Positions 17,203 to 28,000 are shown, numbered from the stretch's first letter. The stretch is DNA of 56,452 bases from Bacteroidales bacterium (GCA_030681475.1 JAUXWT010000029.1:1-56452), one strand, 5' to 3'. Program-made: numbers and translations. The notes: generated by a model from the letters alone, not told the origin.

Positions 17203-17488
17203 ACGGCAAAGTTAAAAAACTTGCCGTGTTACGGGGATTTTAAAATCCAGTGATTAAGGTGATCAGTTTATTCAGTGTCGATTCCCAACCCGGAACAGCC
17301 TTGAAAAATGCCTCCTTCTCACTTCAAACATCTTAAGCAAAAAAAGCACAATCTTTTAGGCAATGTGTGAATGATGTAACTTGTTTCCAAAGTTGTGTAA
17401 CACACTCCTAAATTAATGGCCTCAGTTTTGTATTGTGAAATCTCATTCACAACTGTTCCGCCAGAAGCGTAATTTAATCTCTGATAAA

Positions 17489-18289
17489 ATGTTTAAAACA
17501 AGAAAATTAATTTCGGCACTTACAATGCTCACAGCATTGGTATTCCTTATTTCCGGCGGCGGATGTAATAAGGATAATTCCACACCGCCTCCCGCCGGAA
17601 ACCCGGTCCTTTCCGTAAAAATGGTTGATGCTCCGTCAGGATACGATGCGGTAAATGTTGAAGTCATTGGACTGGAGGCAAACCTGGGTAATGGCTGGAC
17701 TCCTTTAGCGCTTGACAATACAGGCGTTTACAATCTATTGAGTTTTACCAATGGTAATTCACTCGCCCTGATCAATGGTATAGTTCTGACTCCCTGCACT
17801 ATTAGCGAATTGCGTTTGATCCTTGGGACAAATAACACCGTAGTGGTTGACGGGAATACTTATGAGCTCCAGACACCTTCGGGACAGACCTCCGGATATA
17901 AAGTAAAAATGGATTCCCAGCCAATGATTGCCGGCGGTGTTTACCACCTGGTACTCGATTTTAATACTGAAAAGTCAGTTCATGAAACCGGGAACGGAAA
18001 ATATATGCTCAAACCGGTGGTGACCGGATACCTGCAAACTTCCGTCGGAAGCATCACGGGAACCATTTATCCTGTTGCCGGCGCATATTATGTGGAGGCA
18101 ACCAATGCGACAGATACTTCAGGAACTTACATAAACCAGATCAACGGGCAGTTCCTTATAGCAGCAGTTTTGCCGGGAATTTATAATGTGAAATTCTTCC
18201 CGAATGCCGGGCATATAGAAAAAATAATTCCCGGTGCAGGAGTTGTTGCAGGGCAGACAACCCAGATAGGGACGATTATAATCGAATAA
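17489..18289 (+). CDS. DUF4382 lipoprotein
   Basis: From ATG 17489, 266 residues: a lipoprotein signal (MFKTRKLISALTMLTALVFL then SGGGCNKDN) followed by a DUF4382 domain (LSVKMVDAPSGYDAVNVEV at the start, TELRLILG-like ISELRLILGTNN in the middle, DFNTEKSVHETGNGKYMLKP towards the end) and a short carboxypeptidase-regulatory-like beta domain (GSITGTIYPVAGAYYVEATN). A longer frame from 17435 adds residues that would bury the signal peptide, so the later start is preferred. Function of DUF4382 is unknown; cell-envelope location is expected. Confidence 0.85.
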   Translation: MFKTRKLISALTMLTALVFLISGGGCNKDNSTPPPAGNPVLSVKMVDAPSGYDAVNVEVIGLEANLGNGWTPLALDNTGVYNLLSFTNGNSLALINGIVLTPCTISELRLILGTNNTVVVDGNTYELQTPSGQTSGYKVKMDSQPMIAGGVYHLVLDFNTEKSVHETGNGKYMLKPVVTGYLQTSVGSITGTIYPVAGAYYVEATNATDTSGTYINQINGQFLIAAVLPGIYNVKFFPNAGHIEKIIPGAGVVAGQTTQIGTIIIE

Positions 18290-18295
18290 AAAGGA

Positions 18296-18324
18296 AAGCG
18301 TCAGGAACGGTCAGCCTGACGCTT
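18296..18324 (+). terminator. Strong hairpin after the DUF4382 gene
   Basis: Perfect 10-base stem AAGCGTCAGG / CCTGACGCTT with a 9-base loop, seven bases after the stop. It is followed by CAAAAACTTTAA rather than a clean T run, so it may act as a terminator or as a 3'-stabilising hairpin. Confidence 0.6.
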
Positions 18325-18520
18325 CAAAAACTTTAATCGAATATTAAAAAAGCTGATCTAATGTAAAAAAGCTAATCAAAACTCAATAACTGCATAAATG
18401 ACCGTTATGCAAATATACGACAATTTTACCCGAAATCCTAGAAAAACTGTTGGGTTTCTCCGGAAACTCATTAAAAACAATAATGAAGTCACCCATCATT
18501 GCTGGAAGTAAGACCGCACC

Positions 18521-19396
18521 TCAGTTCTTCACACACCGCACGGAGAAATACATTCCTTTCGAATTGTTCACATGATAAACGCCGGAGTAATCATAATAAA
18601 ATGAAAAATCATAGGCACGGTTAACATCATATTCGGTGCATGACCAGTAATTGCCGTTGAATTGTTTTTCACCGTATACGAGTTGCCCTCCTGCAAAAAC
18701 AGCGTAACCCCCGGGTTGCAGGGTGAGCCCGCTGACATTTGAAGCGCCTGTGTTTGGTTGAGCCCAGTGAAAGTAACTAGCCTCTTTGAGGGGTCCTCCC
18801 GCAGCGCTTGTTCCACCATAATATCCAAGTAACTCAAGCCATTCGTTTTCGCTGGGCAGATGCCAACCGCCCGGACAAACGCCCTGCACCCCGCTCGGAT
18901 TCAGATTACTGCTTGCCTCCAGGTGCATGATGGCGTTCCAGTTATAAAGCAGTCCATATGCAGCGATATCCGATGTGTCTCCGCTATATACCATGGCATT
19001 GACAATGGGAGTGCCGTTGGCATAATGAATTGCCCTTAAGTTCCGGGCCATCCATTGTTTATTCCCGATCCTGACAACAGGATATGCATTCCCGTCATAA
19101 TCCGTCAGGTCGGGCGTCTCTTTACCCAGGGCATACCAATCAGTTCCGTCGAAAACATCGATCCTCCGGGTTGTGGTATTGAAAATAATCAACCCGGCTG
19201 CCGGATTCTGAATGGCATTTCTGCCAGACTGGGACATCCTCGGTGGCAGGAATCCTTTGTTGATGAATTTTACATCCAGCCCTGCCGAAGGATCAGGAGT
19301 ACTGCCATCAGTGTTTATGCCTGCCTGGGCGTAACATTGAACAAAACACAGACTCAACAATGTAGTAATGATGAGAACCCGGATCACTCTTTCCAT
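18521..19396 (-). CDS. Secreted FISUMP-domain protein
   Basis: A 291-residue exported protein with a signal peptide ending QCYA|Q (Q-rule). Residues about 30-95 contain the frequent Bacteroidota segment GLDVKFINKGFLPPRMSQ ... NPAAGLIIFNTTTRRIDVFD. The C-terminal ~190 residues are a Fibrobacter succinogenes major paralogous (FISUMP) domain: DYDGNAYPVVRIGNKQWM, AYGLLYNWNAIM, CPGGWHLPSENEWLELLGYY, YWSCTEYD and FSVRCVKN. FISUMP domains are related to C-type-lectin/formylglycine-like folds and are secreted, with unknown role. Monocistronic; a -7 element (TACCTTTG on the minus strand, 19556-19563) lies 160 bases upstream. Confidence 0.85.
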   Translation of the reverse strand: MERVIRVLIITTLLSLCFVQCYAQAGINTDGSTPDPSAGLDVKFINKGFLPPRMSQSGRNAIQNPAAGLIIFNTTTRRIDVFDGTDWYALGKETPDLTDYDGNAYPVVRIGNKQWMARNLRAIHYANGTPIVNAMVYSGDTSDIAAYGLLYNWNAIMHLEASSNLNPSGVQGVCPGGWHLPSENEWLELLGYYGGTSAAGGPLKEASYFHWAQPNTGASNVSGLTLQPGGYAVFAGGQLVYGEKQFNGNYWSCTEYDVNRAYDFSFYYDYSGVYHVNNSKGMYFSVRCVKN

Positions 19397-19555
19397 GCTT
19401 GGTAAATTTATACTTTATTATAATTCATTTTTGATTACCTTACAGTATCATTCTTGTCACCAGATATTGAACGGACAAAGAACACTGCTGATGACATTTT
19501 TAATAATGAGGATTCATGACGAAAGAACCTTGGATCCGTTCCCTAAACGACCTAA

Positions 19556-19563
19556 CAAAGGTA
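19556..19563 (-). promoter_or_regulatory. -7 promoter element for the FISUMP gene
   Basis: The minus strand reads TACCTTTG, a perfect TAnnTTTG match. It would leave an untranslated leader of roughly 150 bases. Confidence 0.35.
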
Positions 19564-19676
19564 ATGATTCTTTTCAGAAATAATATTCTGGCACGCGGAT
19601 TGTTATTGACCTTATAGTTTGGCGCCCTAAACTATTCGAAACAGCAATGATCAATAACACTTAAAATCCTACTGCC

Positions 19677-20759
19677 ATGAAAAAGATGATTTTTATTCTG
19701 GCCTTCATGATGACGACGACAATCTGTGTTAAAGGCCACGATTATGATAATATGGATGTAACCATCTCTGTAAGGACATTTTACGATGAGCTTTTACCTT
19801 ACGGTGATTGGATAAACACCCCGGACTACGGTTATATCTGGAGGCCCTACCTGAATGATCAGGAAAATTTCAGGCCATATGCCACAAGAGGAAATTGGGT
19901 TTACACCGACCTGGGATGGATGTGGGTTTCAGACTATCGCTGGGGTTGGGCTGCCTTCCATTATGGAAGATGGTTCTTTGATGATTACCTCGGCTGGATG
20001 TGGGTACCCGGAAGTGAGTGGGCGCCTGCATGGGTTACCTGGGGCACCTATAATGATCTCTGGGCCTGGGCTCCGATGGGTCCGAATATCTACGTCAATG
20101 TCCACTCGAGCTGGCGTGCCCCTCATTCCTGGTGGACCTTTGTCCCCCGTCGCCATTTTTGCACCGGAAACTGGCACACGTACATCTATAACCAGCCGGT
20201 TCAGGTCACCAATATCACCAATATCACCAACGTTTATTATGACAACAATAATCACCGCAATGGTGGCTGGTTCAATGGTCCCAGGATCAGGGATGTTGAA
20301 AGACACCTGAATAAAAGGGTGCGTAAAATGCAGTTGGTCGACTCGAACAAACCCGAAAACCGGGTAGCCCGTGATAACCGGGTAAATGTATATCGCCCCA
20401 GTGTGACCATTGACAGGGATAATGTCCGTCCTGCAAAGTATCGTACGGTTGAAAATGCCAGATCAGATTTGAAAATTCAACGGGCAACCGATCCCACCAT
20501 GAAACATACCCGCGATTCCGGCATGGAAAAACGGTCAACAGACCAAAACACCAGAGTCACCAGGCAACCCGGCAATAATCCTCAGCCGGTCAGGGAACAC
20601 GGCTCCAGTGTCAGATCTGCCGGGAGTCCGCAATCATCAGGTATTGATCGCAGCGTTGACAGAACCAACTCCGGAAAAGAGATACGCAGAAAAAAGTCAG
20701 AAGATAAAACCGCTGTGAGATCATCACCGGCTAATTCTTCATCCCCAAGAAAAAGGTAA
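19677..20759 (+). CDS. Secreted WxxxGxW-repeat protein (DUF6600-like)
   Basis: A 360-residue exported protein with a signal peptide of about 20 residues. The first half is extremely rich in Trp, Tyr and Gly with repeated short strands (LLPYGDWINTPDYGYIWRP, GNWVYTDLGWMWVSDYRWGW, GRWFFDDYLGWMWVPGSEWA), the pattern of DUF6600/'YXWXP' proteins, likely a small beta-propeller or barrel. A spacer with NITNITNVYYDNNN follows. The last 150 residues are low-complexity, Arg/Ser/Asp-rich and probably disordered (VRDN, NRVARDNRVNVYRP, KEIRRKKSEDK). Function unknown; a periplasmic or outer-membrane scaffold is plausible. Confidence 0.75.
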   Translation: MKKMIFILAFMMTTTICVKGHDYDNMDVTISVRTFYDELLPYGDWINTPDYGYIWRPYLNDQENFRPYATRGNWVYTDLGWMWVSDYRWGWAAFHYGRWFFDDYLGWMWVPGSEWAPAWVTWGTYNDLWAWAPMGPNIYVNVHSSWRAPHSWWTFVPRRHFCTGNWHTYIYNQPVQVTNITNITNVYYDNNNHRNGGWFNGPRIRDVERHLNKRVRKMQLVDSNKPENRVARDNRVNVYRPSVTIDRDNVRPAKYRTVENARSDLKIQRATDPTMKHTRDSGMEKRSTDQNTRVTRQPGNNPQPVREHGSSVRSAGSPQSSGIDRSVDRTNSGKEIRRKKSEDKTAVRSSPANSSSPRKR

Positions 20760-20790
20760 ACCCGAGTCCTGATTTACTCAAATATTACTT

Positions 20791-20862
20791 TTCACCGCTA
20801 AGACGCAAAGACACGAACAATAGCCTTATTGCTATTTAATCCTTTGCGTCCTGGCGTCTTTG
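20791..20862. repeat. REP-like palindrome with ACGCAAAG units
   Basis: Left arm TTCACCGCTAAGACGCAAAG, right arm CTTTGCGTCCTGGCGTCTT; AAGACGC (20800-20806) pairs with GCGTCTT (20854-20860), and ACGCAAAG (20803-20810) pairs with CTTTGCGT (20842-20849). It belongs to the same class as the element at 50101-50174. The right arm encodes the last residues and stop of the CHRD gene. Confidence 0.65.
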
Positions 20863-22029
20863 AATTAATATAAGTAATTGGACTATAAATGCAACGATGG
20901 CCGAACTGGTAATCACTCCGATGGTATCAGCAACGGTTACATTTCCACTGTACAAGAATGATGCGAATAACACGAGTAATGAAAGTCCTGATAAGACAGC
21001 GAATATTTTTGCGAATAATGATCTGTCAAAGATGGAAGCATTAACGCCTGAACTCATCTCGCCACCTGCGAATGCGAAAGAATGTTGTCTTCTGTAAATG
21101 AAGGTCATACCTATTGCTAAAAACAACAAGCCAAGAATGATCAATGACCATTGCGACAGTGTCGGAATATTTGCGGGACAATTACCGGTCAGCGTTCCTT
21201 CGGTTAACTGTCCCCGTATTTCTCCGCCAGGGAATATATTGCTGTGAATATTAACATATAATAATCCTGCAAGTAACTGGGTTTTTTGCGTGGGTGTCAA
21301 CATGTATGAATTGGAATACATGCCGGAGGTCACGCTCGTAGGAAATCCGGCTAAAAGAATAAGAACGCCGGCATTTACACCGGCCGGAGCAGGTCCATGG
21401 AAATGTGCTGCGGTTGAGGTCCCAGTCAAACCATTAAACAATATGGTAAAAGTAAGCATATCGGTGGCATGGTTGAAAGTTCCGATCAATGTACCTGTTC
21501 CTACTGATGGATTTGCAGGAACTGATTTTTGTCCTGTTAAAGCCACATCGAGTGTTGAAATGTTTCCTGAAGTTATTCCTTCCTTTAACTGCGACCTTAT
21601 CTCTCCACCCGGAAAAAAGGCAGTATGAATGTTAACATACCACATTCCACACAACAACTGGGATTCCTGCTCAGGCGTCAATGTAAATGTATTGGTATAA
21701 GTACCGGAGGTGACGCCCGTCGGAAATCCCACAAGTGGAATCTGGACACCAGCGTTTGATCCCGGAGCCGCGGGGCCGTGAAAATGTGCTGCTGTTACCG
21801 GTGCAGACAAACCGTTGAACATCAGCGAAAAATTCAGAACATTGGTGGCATCGTTATAAGTACCAATTAAGATTCCGGTGGCTGTCGAAGGATTTGCCGG
21901 AACTTCTTTCTGGCCTGATAAAGCCAGATCAAGAGTATAAACAGTGGCCTGTATGTTAGAGGAGATCAATAAAATGAGCGCCATTATCATAAGTAATTGC
22001 CCGAAACTGTATTTGAATAAATTTTTCAT
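20836..22029 (-). CDS. Tandem CHRD-domain protein with internal IPTL-CTERM-like segment
   Basis: A 397-residue secreted protein: signal peptide ending about residue 28, then two CHRD domains (about 30-150 and 155-280), each beginning LDxALxGQK(E/S)VPANPS and containing AAHFHGPA and NIHTAFFPGGEIR or NIHSNIFPGGEIR. CHRD domains are beta-sandwiches first seen in chordin, with unknown role in bacteria. Next comes IPTLSQWSLIILGLLFLAIG with a following YRRQ, an IPTL-CTERM-type anchor, but it is not terminal: about 85 more residues with two further membrane helices follow. The last residues (QRRQDAKD) are encoded inside a REP-like repeat arm. A -7 element (22133-22140) lies 104 bases upstream. Confidence 0.8.
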   Translation of the reverse strand: MKNLFKYSFGQLLMIMALILLISSNIQATVYTLDLALSGQKEVPANPSTATGILIGTYNDATNVLNFSLMFNGLSAPVTAAHFHGPAAPGSNAGVQIPLVGFPTGVTSGTYTNTFTLTPEQESQLLCGMWYVNIHTAFFPGGEIRSQLKEGITSGNISTLDVALTGQKSVPANPSVGTGTLIGTFNHATDMLTFTILFNGLTGTSTAAHFHGPAPAGVNAGVLILLAGFPTSVTSGMYSNSYMLTPTQKTQLLAGLLYVNIHSNIFPGGEIRGQLTEGTLTGNCPANIPTLSQWSLIILGLLFLAIGMTFIYRRQHSFAFAGGEMSSGVNASIFDRSLFAKIFAVLSGLSLLVLFASFLYSGNVTVADTIGVITSSAIVAFIVQLLILIQRRQDAKD

Positions 22030-22132
22030 GTTTTTTTAAATTAGTGAGTAATGTGCAGTAAAAGTTAAATCCTGAAAATAACCTGCCAATACTTAGGCGG
22101 TCATCAGCTCAAAAACCAAACTTTTTCATATG

Positions 22133-22140
22133 CAAAAATA
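22133..22140 (-). promoter_or_regulatory. -7 promoter element for the CHRD gene
   Basis: The minus strand reads TATTTTTG (TAnnTTTG). The rest of the 332-base space between the two divergent genes at 22030-22361 holds A/T-rich sequence and the opposing promoter at 22244-22274. Confidence 0.4.
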
Positions 22141-22243
22141 CTACAAACCAACATACCAAATACATTTCTTATTTAGAAAGATTTTAATTACCATTAATTA
22201 ACACATTGGATACGACCTGTCCGATCCCCTCATCAATCCGCAA

Positions 22244-22274
22244 TTGATTATTAGTTCTCTCACCGCTAACTTTG
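22244..22274 (+). promoter_or_regulatory. Complete Bacteroidota promoter (-33 TTG, -7 TAACTTTG)
   Basis: TTG at 22244-22246, 20 bases of spacer, then TAACTTTG at 22267-22274: both elements and spacing fit the Bacteroidota sigma-ABfr consensus. It is 88 bases before the start of the frameshifted T9SS gene. Confidence 0.6.
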
Positions 22275-22361
22275 TTCAAAATAAAGTGAAATAACTGATC
22301 TTTCATGCCTGTCAATTTCCCTTTCCGGATGAGTGCATCATATCCATGAAACTGATTAACG

Positions 22362-24703
22362 ATGAAAAAAATTATAATCCTTTTAATATACTGCCTCTTG
22401 ATCCAGGATATGGCCGCCCAGACTGTTGTCACTATCGGGACAGGCACGGATTCACAACCCTATCCATTTAATCTCTGGGGAGGATATTCCCGATCTGCCG
22501 CATTATATACTTCAGGGGAGATTGGCAATTCCGGTATTATCACCCATCTTGGATGGAACGTAGTTACAGGAGACATTGAAAACTGTCCAATGAAAATCTT
22601 TTTGAAACGCACAACGGATGCTTCATTGTATGCCACTTCCTGGAATAACATGATCAACGGTGCAACTCTGGTGTACAATGGTACAGGCAGTTTCCCATCC
22701 ACGGGATGGCATACCATTGATATCGCCGATTTTGTATATATCAGCACCGGAGGATATAATCTGTTGGTGCTGTGTGAAGCCAATTATGGAGGAAACGGGG
22801 CTCCAAGCAATCCCGTATTTGCATGGACCTATCATCCAAATAAACATGAAAGTTGGCAGCAATATGAAACACCCCCGCTCAATCCGGGTGTGCCGGATGA
22901 AAAACGGCCCAATATTCAGGTCTCCTGGATCCCTTTAACAACACCACATCCGCCTTCTGGATTTTTAGCCCAGGCTTCAGGCACTTCCCAGGTTGACCTG
23001 TCGTGGATAAAAAATGCGGCAAACAACAACGTTCTGGTGGCCTTTAACACAGTGAACATCTTCGGTACACCATCAGGAACCTACTCGGCTGGGAATGCGA
23101 TCCCAGGCGGAGGAACAGTTTTCCGACCCCAACCTATTCCGTCGGCACAAGTTCTTCAGCAACAACCTTTTGTGTGGGGCTCAACAGCTTCCCGGATATC
23201 ACAAATTTTGAATCTCCTGCATTTCCTCCGATATGCTGGTCAATCGCCCAAAAACCATGGTGCCGGAGTGGGACTGTAAGCGCATTTGGCAATGGTTCAG
23301 GATCTGCTTTTACAGATTTTTACAACGTCACTGGTGGTAATTCATTTGATCTTATCTCGCCAGTCCTGAATTTGAGTGGTCTTACAGATCCTGTTGTCAC
23401 TTTTGACCATGCCTATGCAACTTATTCCGGCCAGGTAGATTTGCTTGAACTCTGGGTCTCCAGCAACGCCGGAGTATCTTATTCGCTGCTATACACCTGG
23501 CTTGGCGGATCAACCGGCCCTTTGAATACCGGAGGCCAGGTTTATGAACCCTTTTTCCCAACCTCAGGTCAGTGGGCTTCGAAGAGCTACTCTCTGCCGG
23601 CAAACACCAATAGATTTCTTTTTCGGGGTGTGAGTGATTGGGGGAATAATTTATACCTGGATAATATTTCCGTTCATGGCACCTGTACCCCGGCAACATC
23701 CCCCACTGCGGTCATCACCCCCGGCGGCCCCACAACTTTCTGTCAGGGCGGGTCGGTAACCCTCACCGCTTCAGGCGGGACAGGTTATCTCTGGTCGAAT
23801 TCGGCAACTACTGCCGCAATCAACGTTTCAACAGGCGGGACATATACCGTCACGGTGACCAACTCCAATGGCTGCACCGATACTAAAAATATAACAACAA
23901 CCGTAAATCCCCTGTTGCCGGTTTCCGTATCTGTCACCCCTTCGGGAAATCCCGTTGCACAGGGTACAGAAGTTACATTTATTGCTTCAGGTATTAATAG
24001 CGGGACAAGCCCGTCATTTCACTGGAAAGTCAACGGAAATATAGTTAATGGGGCTTCAGACGAAATCTACGCGTTTATTCCCGAAAACAATGATGAGGTC
24101 ATCTGCGTGCTTACCTCCAATGCTATCTGCACATCCGGCAACCCGGCTTCTTCCAATACAGTTGTTATGTCGGTGATAACTGTTCCTGTCAATACTTCCA
24201 TCACAGGCATCATATCAACCGGACAAACCGAATGCTTCAATGCTGAACAAACCCTCACTGTTGCGGGTAGTCTGACAACCTTTACTGTTAACAACGGAGG
24301 CAGCGCCACCCTGATCGCCGGTTTGAATATCGTATATCTTCAGGGAACCTCTGTGCATAGCGGAGGTTATATGCATGGTTACATTACCACAAACAGCCAG
24401 TTTTGCAATCTTCCTTCTCATCCGGTCACACCCGAAATTTCATCAACGGAATATGATCGTGATGGCAAGGAAAGGCCATGGTTCCGCATCTTTCCCAATC
24501 CCACCCCAGGGATTTTTAACATCGATGCAAAAGGGGTAAAATCCATAGGAAATATCATTGTCGAAATATTCAGTATTTATGGCGGGCGCATGTACAAAAA
24601 GGAACTGAGTGGCCACCGTATTGAAGACCGGAAATGGATCAGTGAATTGATCAGGATTACCTTTAATGCCCTGCCTGAAAAAAAACAGAAAAAGAATAAG
24701 TAA
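22362..24703 (+). pseudogene. T9SS surface protein broken by a frameshift
   Basis: The N-terminal part (22362 to about 23125) has a signal peptide ending DMAA|Q (Q-rule), a beta-sandwich domain and a fibronectin-like segment up to GNAIPGGGTVF. Near 23115-23130 (TTTT and CCCC runs) the frame shifts by one missing base. The next frame continues the same protein (PTYSVGTSSSATTFCVG) through a choice-of-anchor J domain, an Ig/SprB-like repeat (TVTVTNSNGCTDTKN), the LPVSVSV module shared with the gene at 1615-5454, and FRIFPNPTPGIFNID of a sorting domain. The sorting domain then lacks its usual G-x-Y end and stops at EKKQKKNK. The single-base shift could be a sequencing error; the decayed C-terminus argues for a true pseudogene. 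Confidence 0.75.
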
Positions 24704-24736
24704 ATTTCAAAAATTGGAAGCAAGATATAACAATTA

Positions 24737-24990
24737 TGAAAAACAGAACAAGGTGTTTCCTGACTGGCAGGTTCAGGAGTGACAAAGATTTTAATGAAGG
24801 TGACTATCGTCAGAATCATCCACGGTTTCAGGGTGAAAATTTGGCCAAAAACCTTATTCTACTCGATAGGCTTGATGAACTTGCAAAGGCAAAAAGTTGT
24901 ACAGATGACTCAACTCAGTAATGCAATACCACCTGGCATTGCTTCCGGACAAAGTTACGCCCCACAAGCCATGAAAGCGGTAAACAGATA
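24737..24990 (+). pseudogene. Aldo/keto reductase C-terminal remnant
   Basis: The peptide FLTGRFRSDKDFNEGDYRQ, then HPRFQGENLAKNLILLDRL, then DELAKAKSCT closely follows the conserved C-terminal third of IolS/YakC-type aldo/keto reductases ('GFLTG.....DFR...PRFQGEN...NL.LVDRV..LA..KGCTPAQLALAW'). The frame breaks after SCT, where the 'PAQLALAW' helix should follow, and there is no N-terminal barrel. Only a fragment remains, next to another broken gene. Confidence 0.6.
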
Positions 24991-25002
24991 ACAATGCAGG
25001 TT

Positions 25003-28000
25003 TTACTTCCCGATCACAACGTTGATTGTATTCGAAACACCCTTTCCCTCAACTTTAAGGCGGTAAACGCCTTTTGATAAATTTGAAAGGTCGAGGTTCC
25101 GGTGTAGTTTACCATTGAATCTGATATCATTATCAGTATAAACAACGATTCCTAATGTGTTGTAAACAGTCAGACTGATTTTTGAAACAATAGTTGAAGT
25201 GATATCGAGACTGAATTTGCCATCATTCGGGTTGGGTGAAATGGAAATACCGATCCCGTTGTTTTCACTTAATCCGAGGGTGGAGTATAAATTCAGGGTC
25301 TTTTCTTCTGAGGCAACGCTCTCACCACAGGCATTTATAGCTTTAACCGTTACGGATGTCAGTCCGCGATAGGTATTGTTCCAAACCACCGTGCCAGTCC
25401 CCCCCGAACCGATTATGGTTCCGGCGATTTCAGGTGCGAGCATCCATGCATAGGTGAGTGCCCCGGGAACCTCTGCCACGGTGAAATTACTCTGAGCAGT
25501 TTTATTCACATCCAGACTGTCGGCGCCGGATGGTTTTTCAGGAATTGCAGGAGCCTCGATGACGGCAACAGGTAATTCTTCGGAGAAAACACCATGGCCA
25601 CATTCATTTTCACCCTGTACCCTGATCGTGAAGGCGCCAGTAAATCCTGGTGTTAGTGTCAGCGATCCGGTTGGGCCGTTTCCGGTAATGGTTCCGCATC
25701 CTTCAGGCTCAAGGAGCCAGTTATAGGTAGTTGCCCCTGTTGCGCCATCGGTGGTATATATCATTCCGGTAACATCTTTGCAAATGCTGGTTTCACCCTG
25801 CGGTATGACTGCTGCTGAAGGGGTTGAGTTGATAACAACCTCTTTCATTTTAATATCCGTGCACACTCCATTTGTTTTCACTTCCAGGGAAACGATATAG
25901 GTTCCGGGGTCGTTATATGTATGGGTCGGATTTTGATCGTATGAGGTGTTATTGCTTCCTGAATTCGGATCACCGAAGTTCCATGTCCGGTTGGTGATGG
26001 TTCCGCCGTTGGCATTGGTTTGATCGGTAAAAGCCACCGGTAATCCCGGGCATCCTGCAGCATCCTGGAAATCGGCAACAGGCATATTGGTAACCTTGAT
26101 ATAGGCTGTCTTGATCATTGTAACAGGATCGCCGGTTGCTTTGGAGACTGTTAATGTTACATCATGATTACCCGGTTGGTTATAGGTAATTCCGGTAGGA
26201 TTCTGGTCGGTGGATGTTCCCGGTGTGCCGCCCTGGAATATCCATGCCCAACTGATGGGATCGCCGGAAGACAAATCAGTAAAATCAACAGCAGTTTCAA
26301 TGCACAGGTTGGTTGCGCTTGCAGAGAAATTAGCCTGAAGTGCCATGGTGGTCACAGGAACAAAGTCTGTATAACGGTAAAAATTATGTTTGGTGACAGT
26401 AACCTTGACTTGCGAACCTACAGGAATCAGAGGTATCGTAAGGTTTACAGGTCCGCTTGCGCTGCCGTATCCTGTGGCAAGGATCTGATCATCACAAGTC
26501 AATGCGATGAAAGCGCTGTCGTTGGTTTGAATGGCAAAGGTCGTGTCGCCGTAATTGATCTCGAGATCATGTGTAACGGTAAGTGGTTGAGGAATTTCGG
26601 TGTATAATACCTGGAAAGCATCTCCAAACATATGGAATAACCGGTAGGTGACCAGCTTGTCGCCACCGTTGTATGGCCAGTTGGATTGTTTCAGAAAATA
26701 TTTCCCGGCGGCACACCCGAATGCCGGCAATACGCCACGTGAAGCAGGGTTTGTTCCTTCTGCCGGCATGAAATCGGGCCACATGTTGTCATACATTCCC
26801 CACACGAAGGTATCGTTGACAAAGGAGTAGGATACTTCGCTCGGACAAACCAGTCCAAGTGCGCCGGAGTTATGGCCGTTTTTGAAATACCGGTGAAAAT
26901 GTTCCCCGAAGCACTCGCTGGAACGCTGGTAAGCCCCGGTTTGACAGTTGATTGAGAAGACGAAAGTAAGGTCAGTGTTTGTCAATTGATTAATATTTGC
27001 GATCTTATATGAAGGCTCCCCCCAGCCGAAATATTCACCGTGATCGCGGTGCTGAAGCATGAAAGCGCCTGAGTCGATGGCCTGGTTGACATGGGTAGCG
27101 GTACCGCCATCCCATCCACCGAGGGTTGCCGGGGATGAAGGAATGTAATTCAAGCCATTCGGACCGAAATAGTTGACCATCGTATTGGTATTGGTAGCAG
27201 TTGACCAAACTGTGCCAGGGGTTCCGGAGTATATTTTATTGATCCGGCGGGGATTTTTTCCGTGGACATTTTTAAAATACCCTCCCACAACTTCCGAACA
27301 AAGCTGAAACCATCTTTCGGTCTGCCAACCCAGTGCGGTGATGGGTTTATCATAAAAACGCGGGTTGACAGGCGGGTTTCGTTCATAATTCAGAAATTTG
27401 GTCACCATGATCTCCAATTGGGTGGCATCATTGGCGGTGATCCTGGAAAAAACCACATCAGGCATCTCATCGTTATTTACATCAGCATATTTATTGTCGG
27501 ATGCAAAACTGGGGTAAGATGCCGGGTGGGTATATAAATGCGAGATGATGTTCTTGGCGCCGTCTGTGCCATAGTCACCTAAGATCAGGCACGCCACAGG
27601 TTTAATAGTCCAGGTGTTATACGCGTTGTTGATGAAAGCTTCAATGGCTGTAACGGTGTTACCGCCAACCTGGTCAACCGTGAACACCTTGGTCAGCACA
27701 CCTTGTTCGGTGCGGAATTTACGGATGGTGTCGGCCCAGGCAAGAAAATCAGGGCCGGTGGGTGTGAGGATAATATACTCACATTCATCGGTCAATGGCG
27801 CCTTTCCATAAGTCTGCAAACGTGCGTTGTAGTTTACAACAGGCAGCGAGGTGTAATTGAGCAGGTTATCCTGTAAGATCGGATCCCACCAGGCGCTGCG
27901 AAAGGCATCATTACCAAAATGGCCGTTACCGCCTTCGAAAGTGATTTTAACCTGAATATCTTTATAAACCAGCAGGTCTTTAGTCACCGGGTTGTATTGA

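Noticed and set aside
17281-17300. GTCGATTCCC resembling a tRNA T-loop
   Set aside because: No matching acceptor, D or anticodon stems in either direction.
19929-20310. Frames of 125-151 codons overlapping the WxxxGxW-repeat gene
   Set aside because: They arise from the Trp/Gly-rich codon pattern of the real gene; low-complexity peptides.
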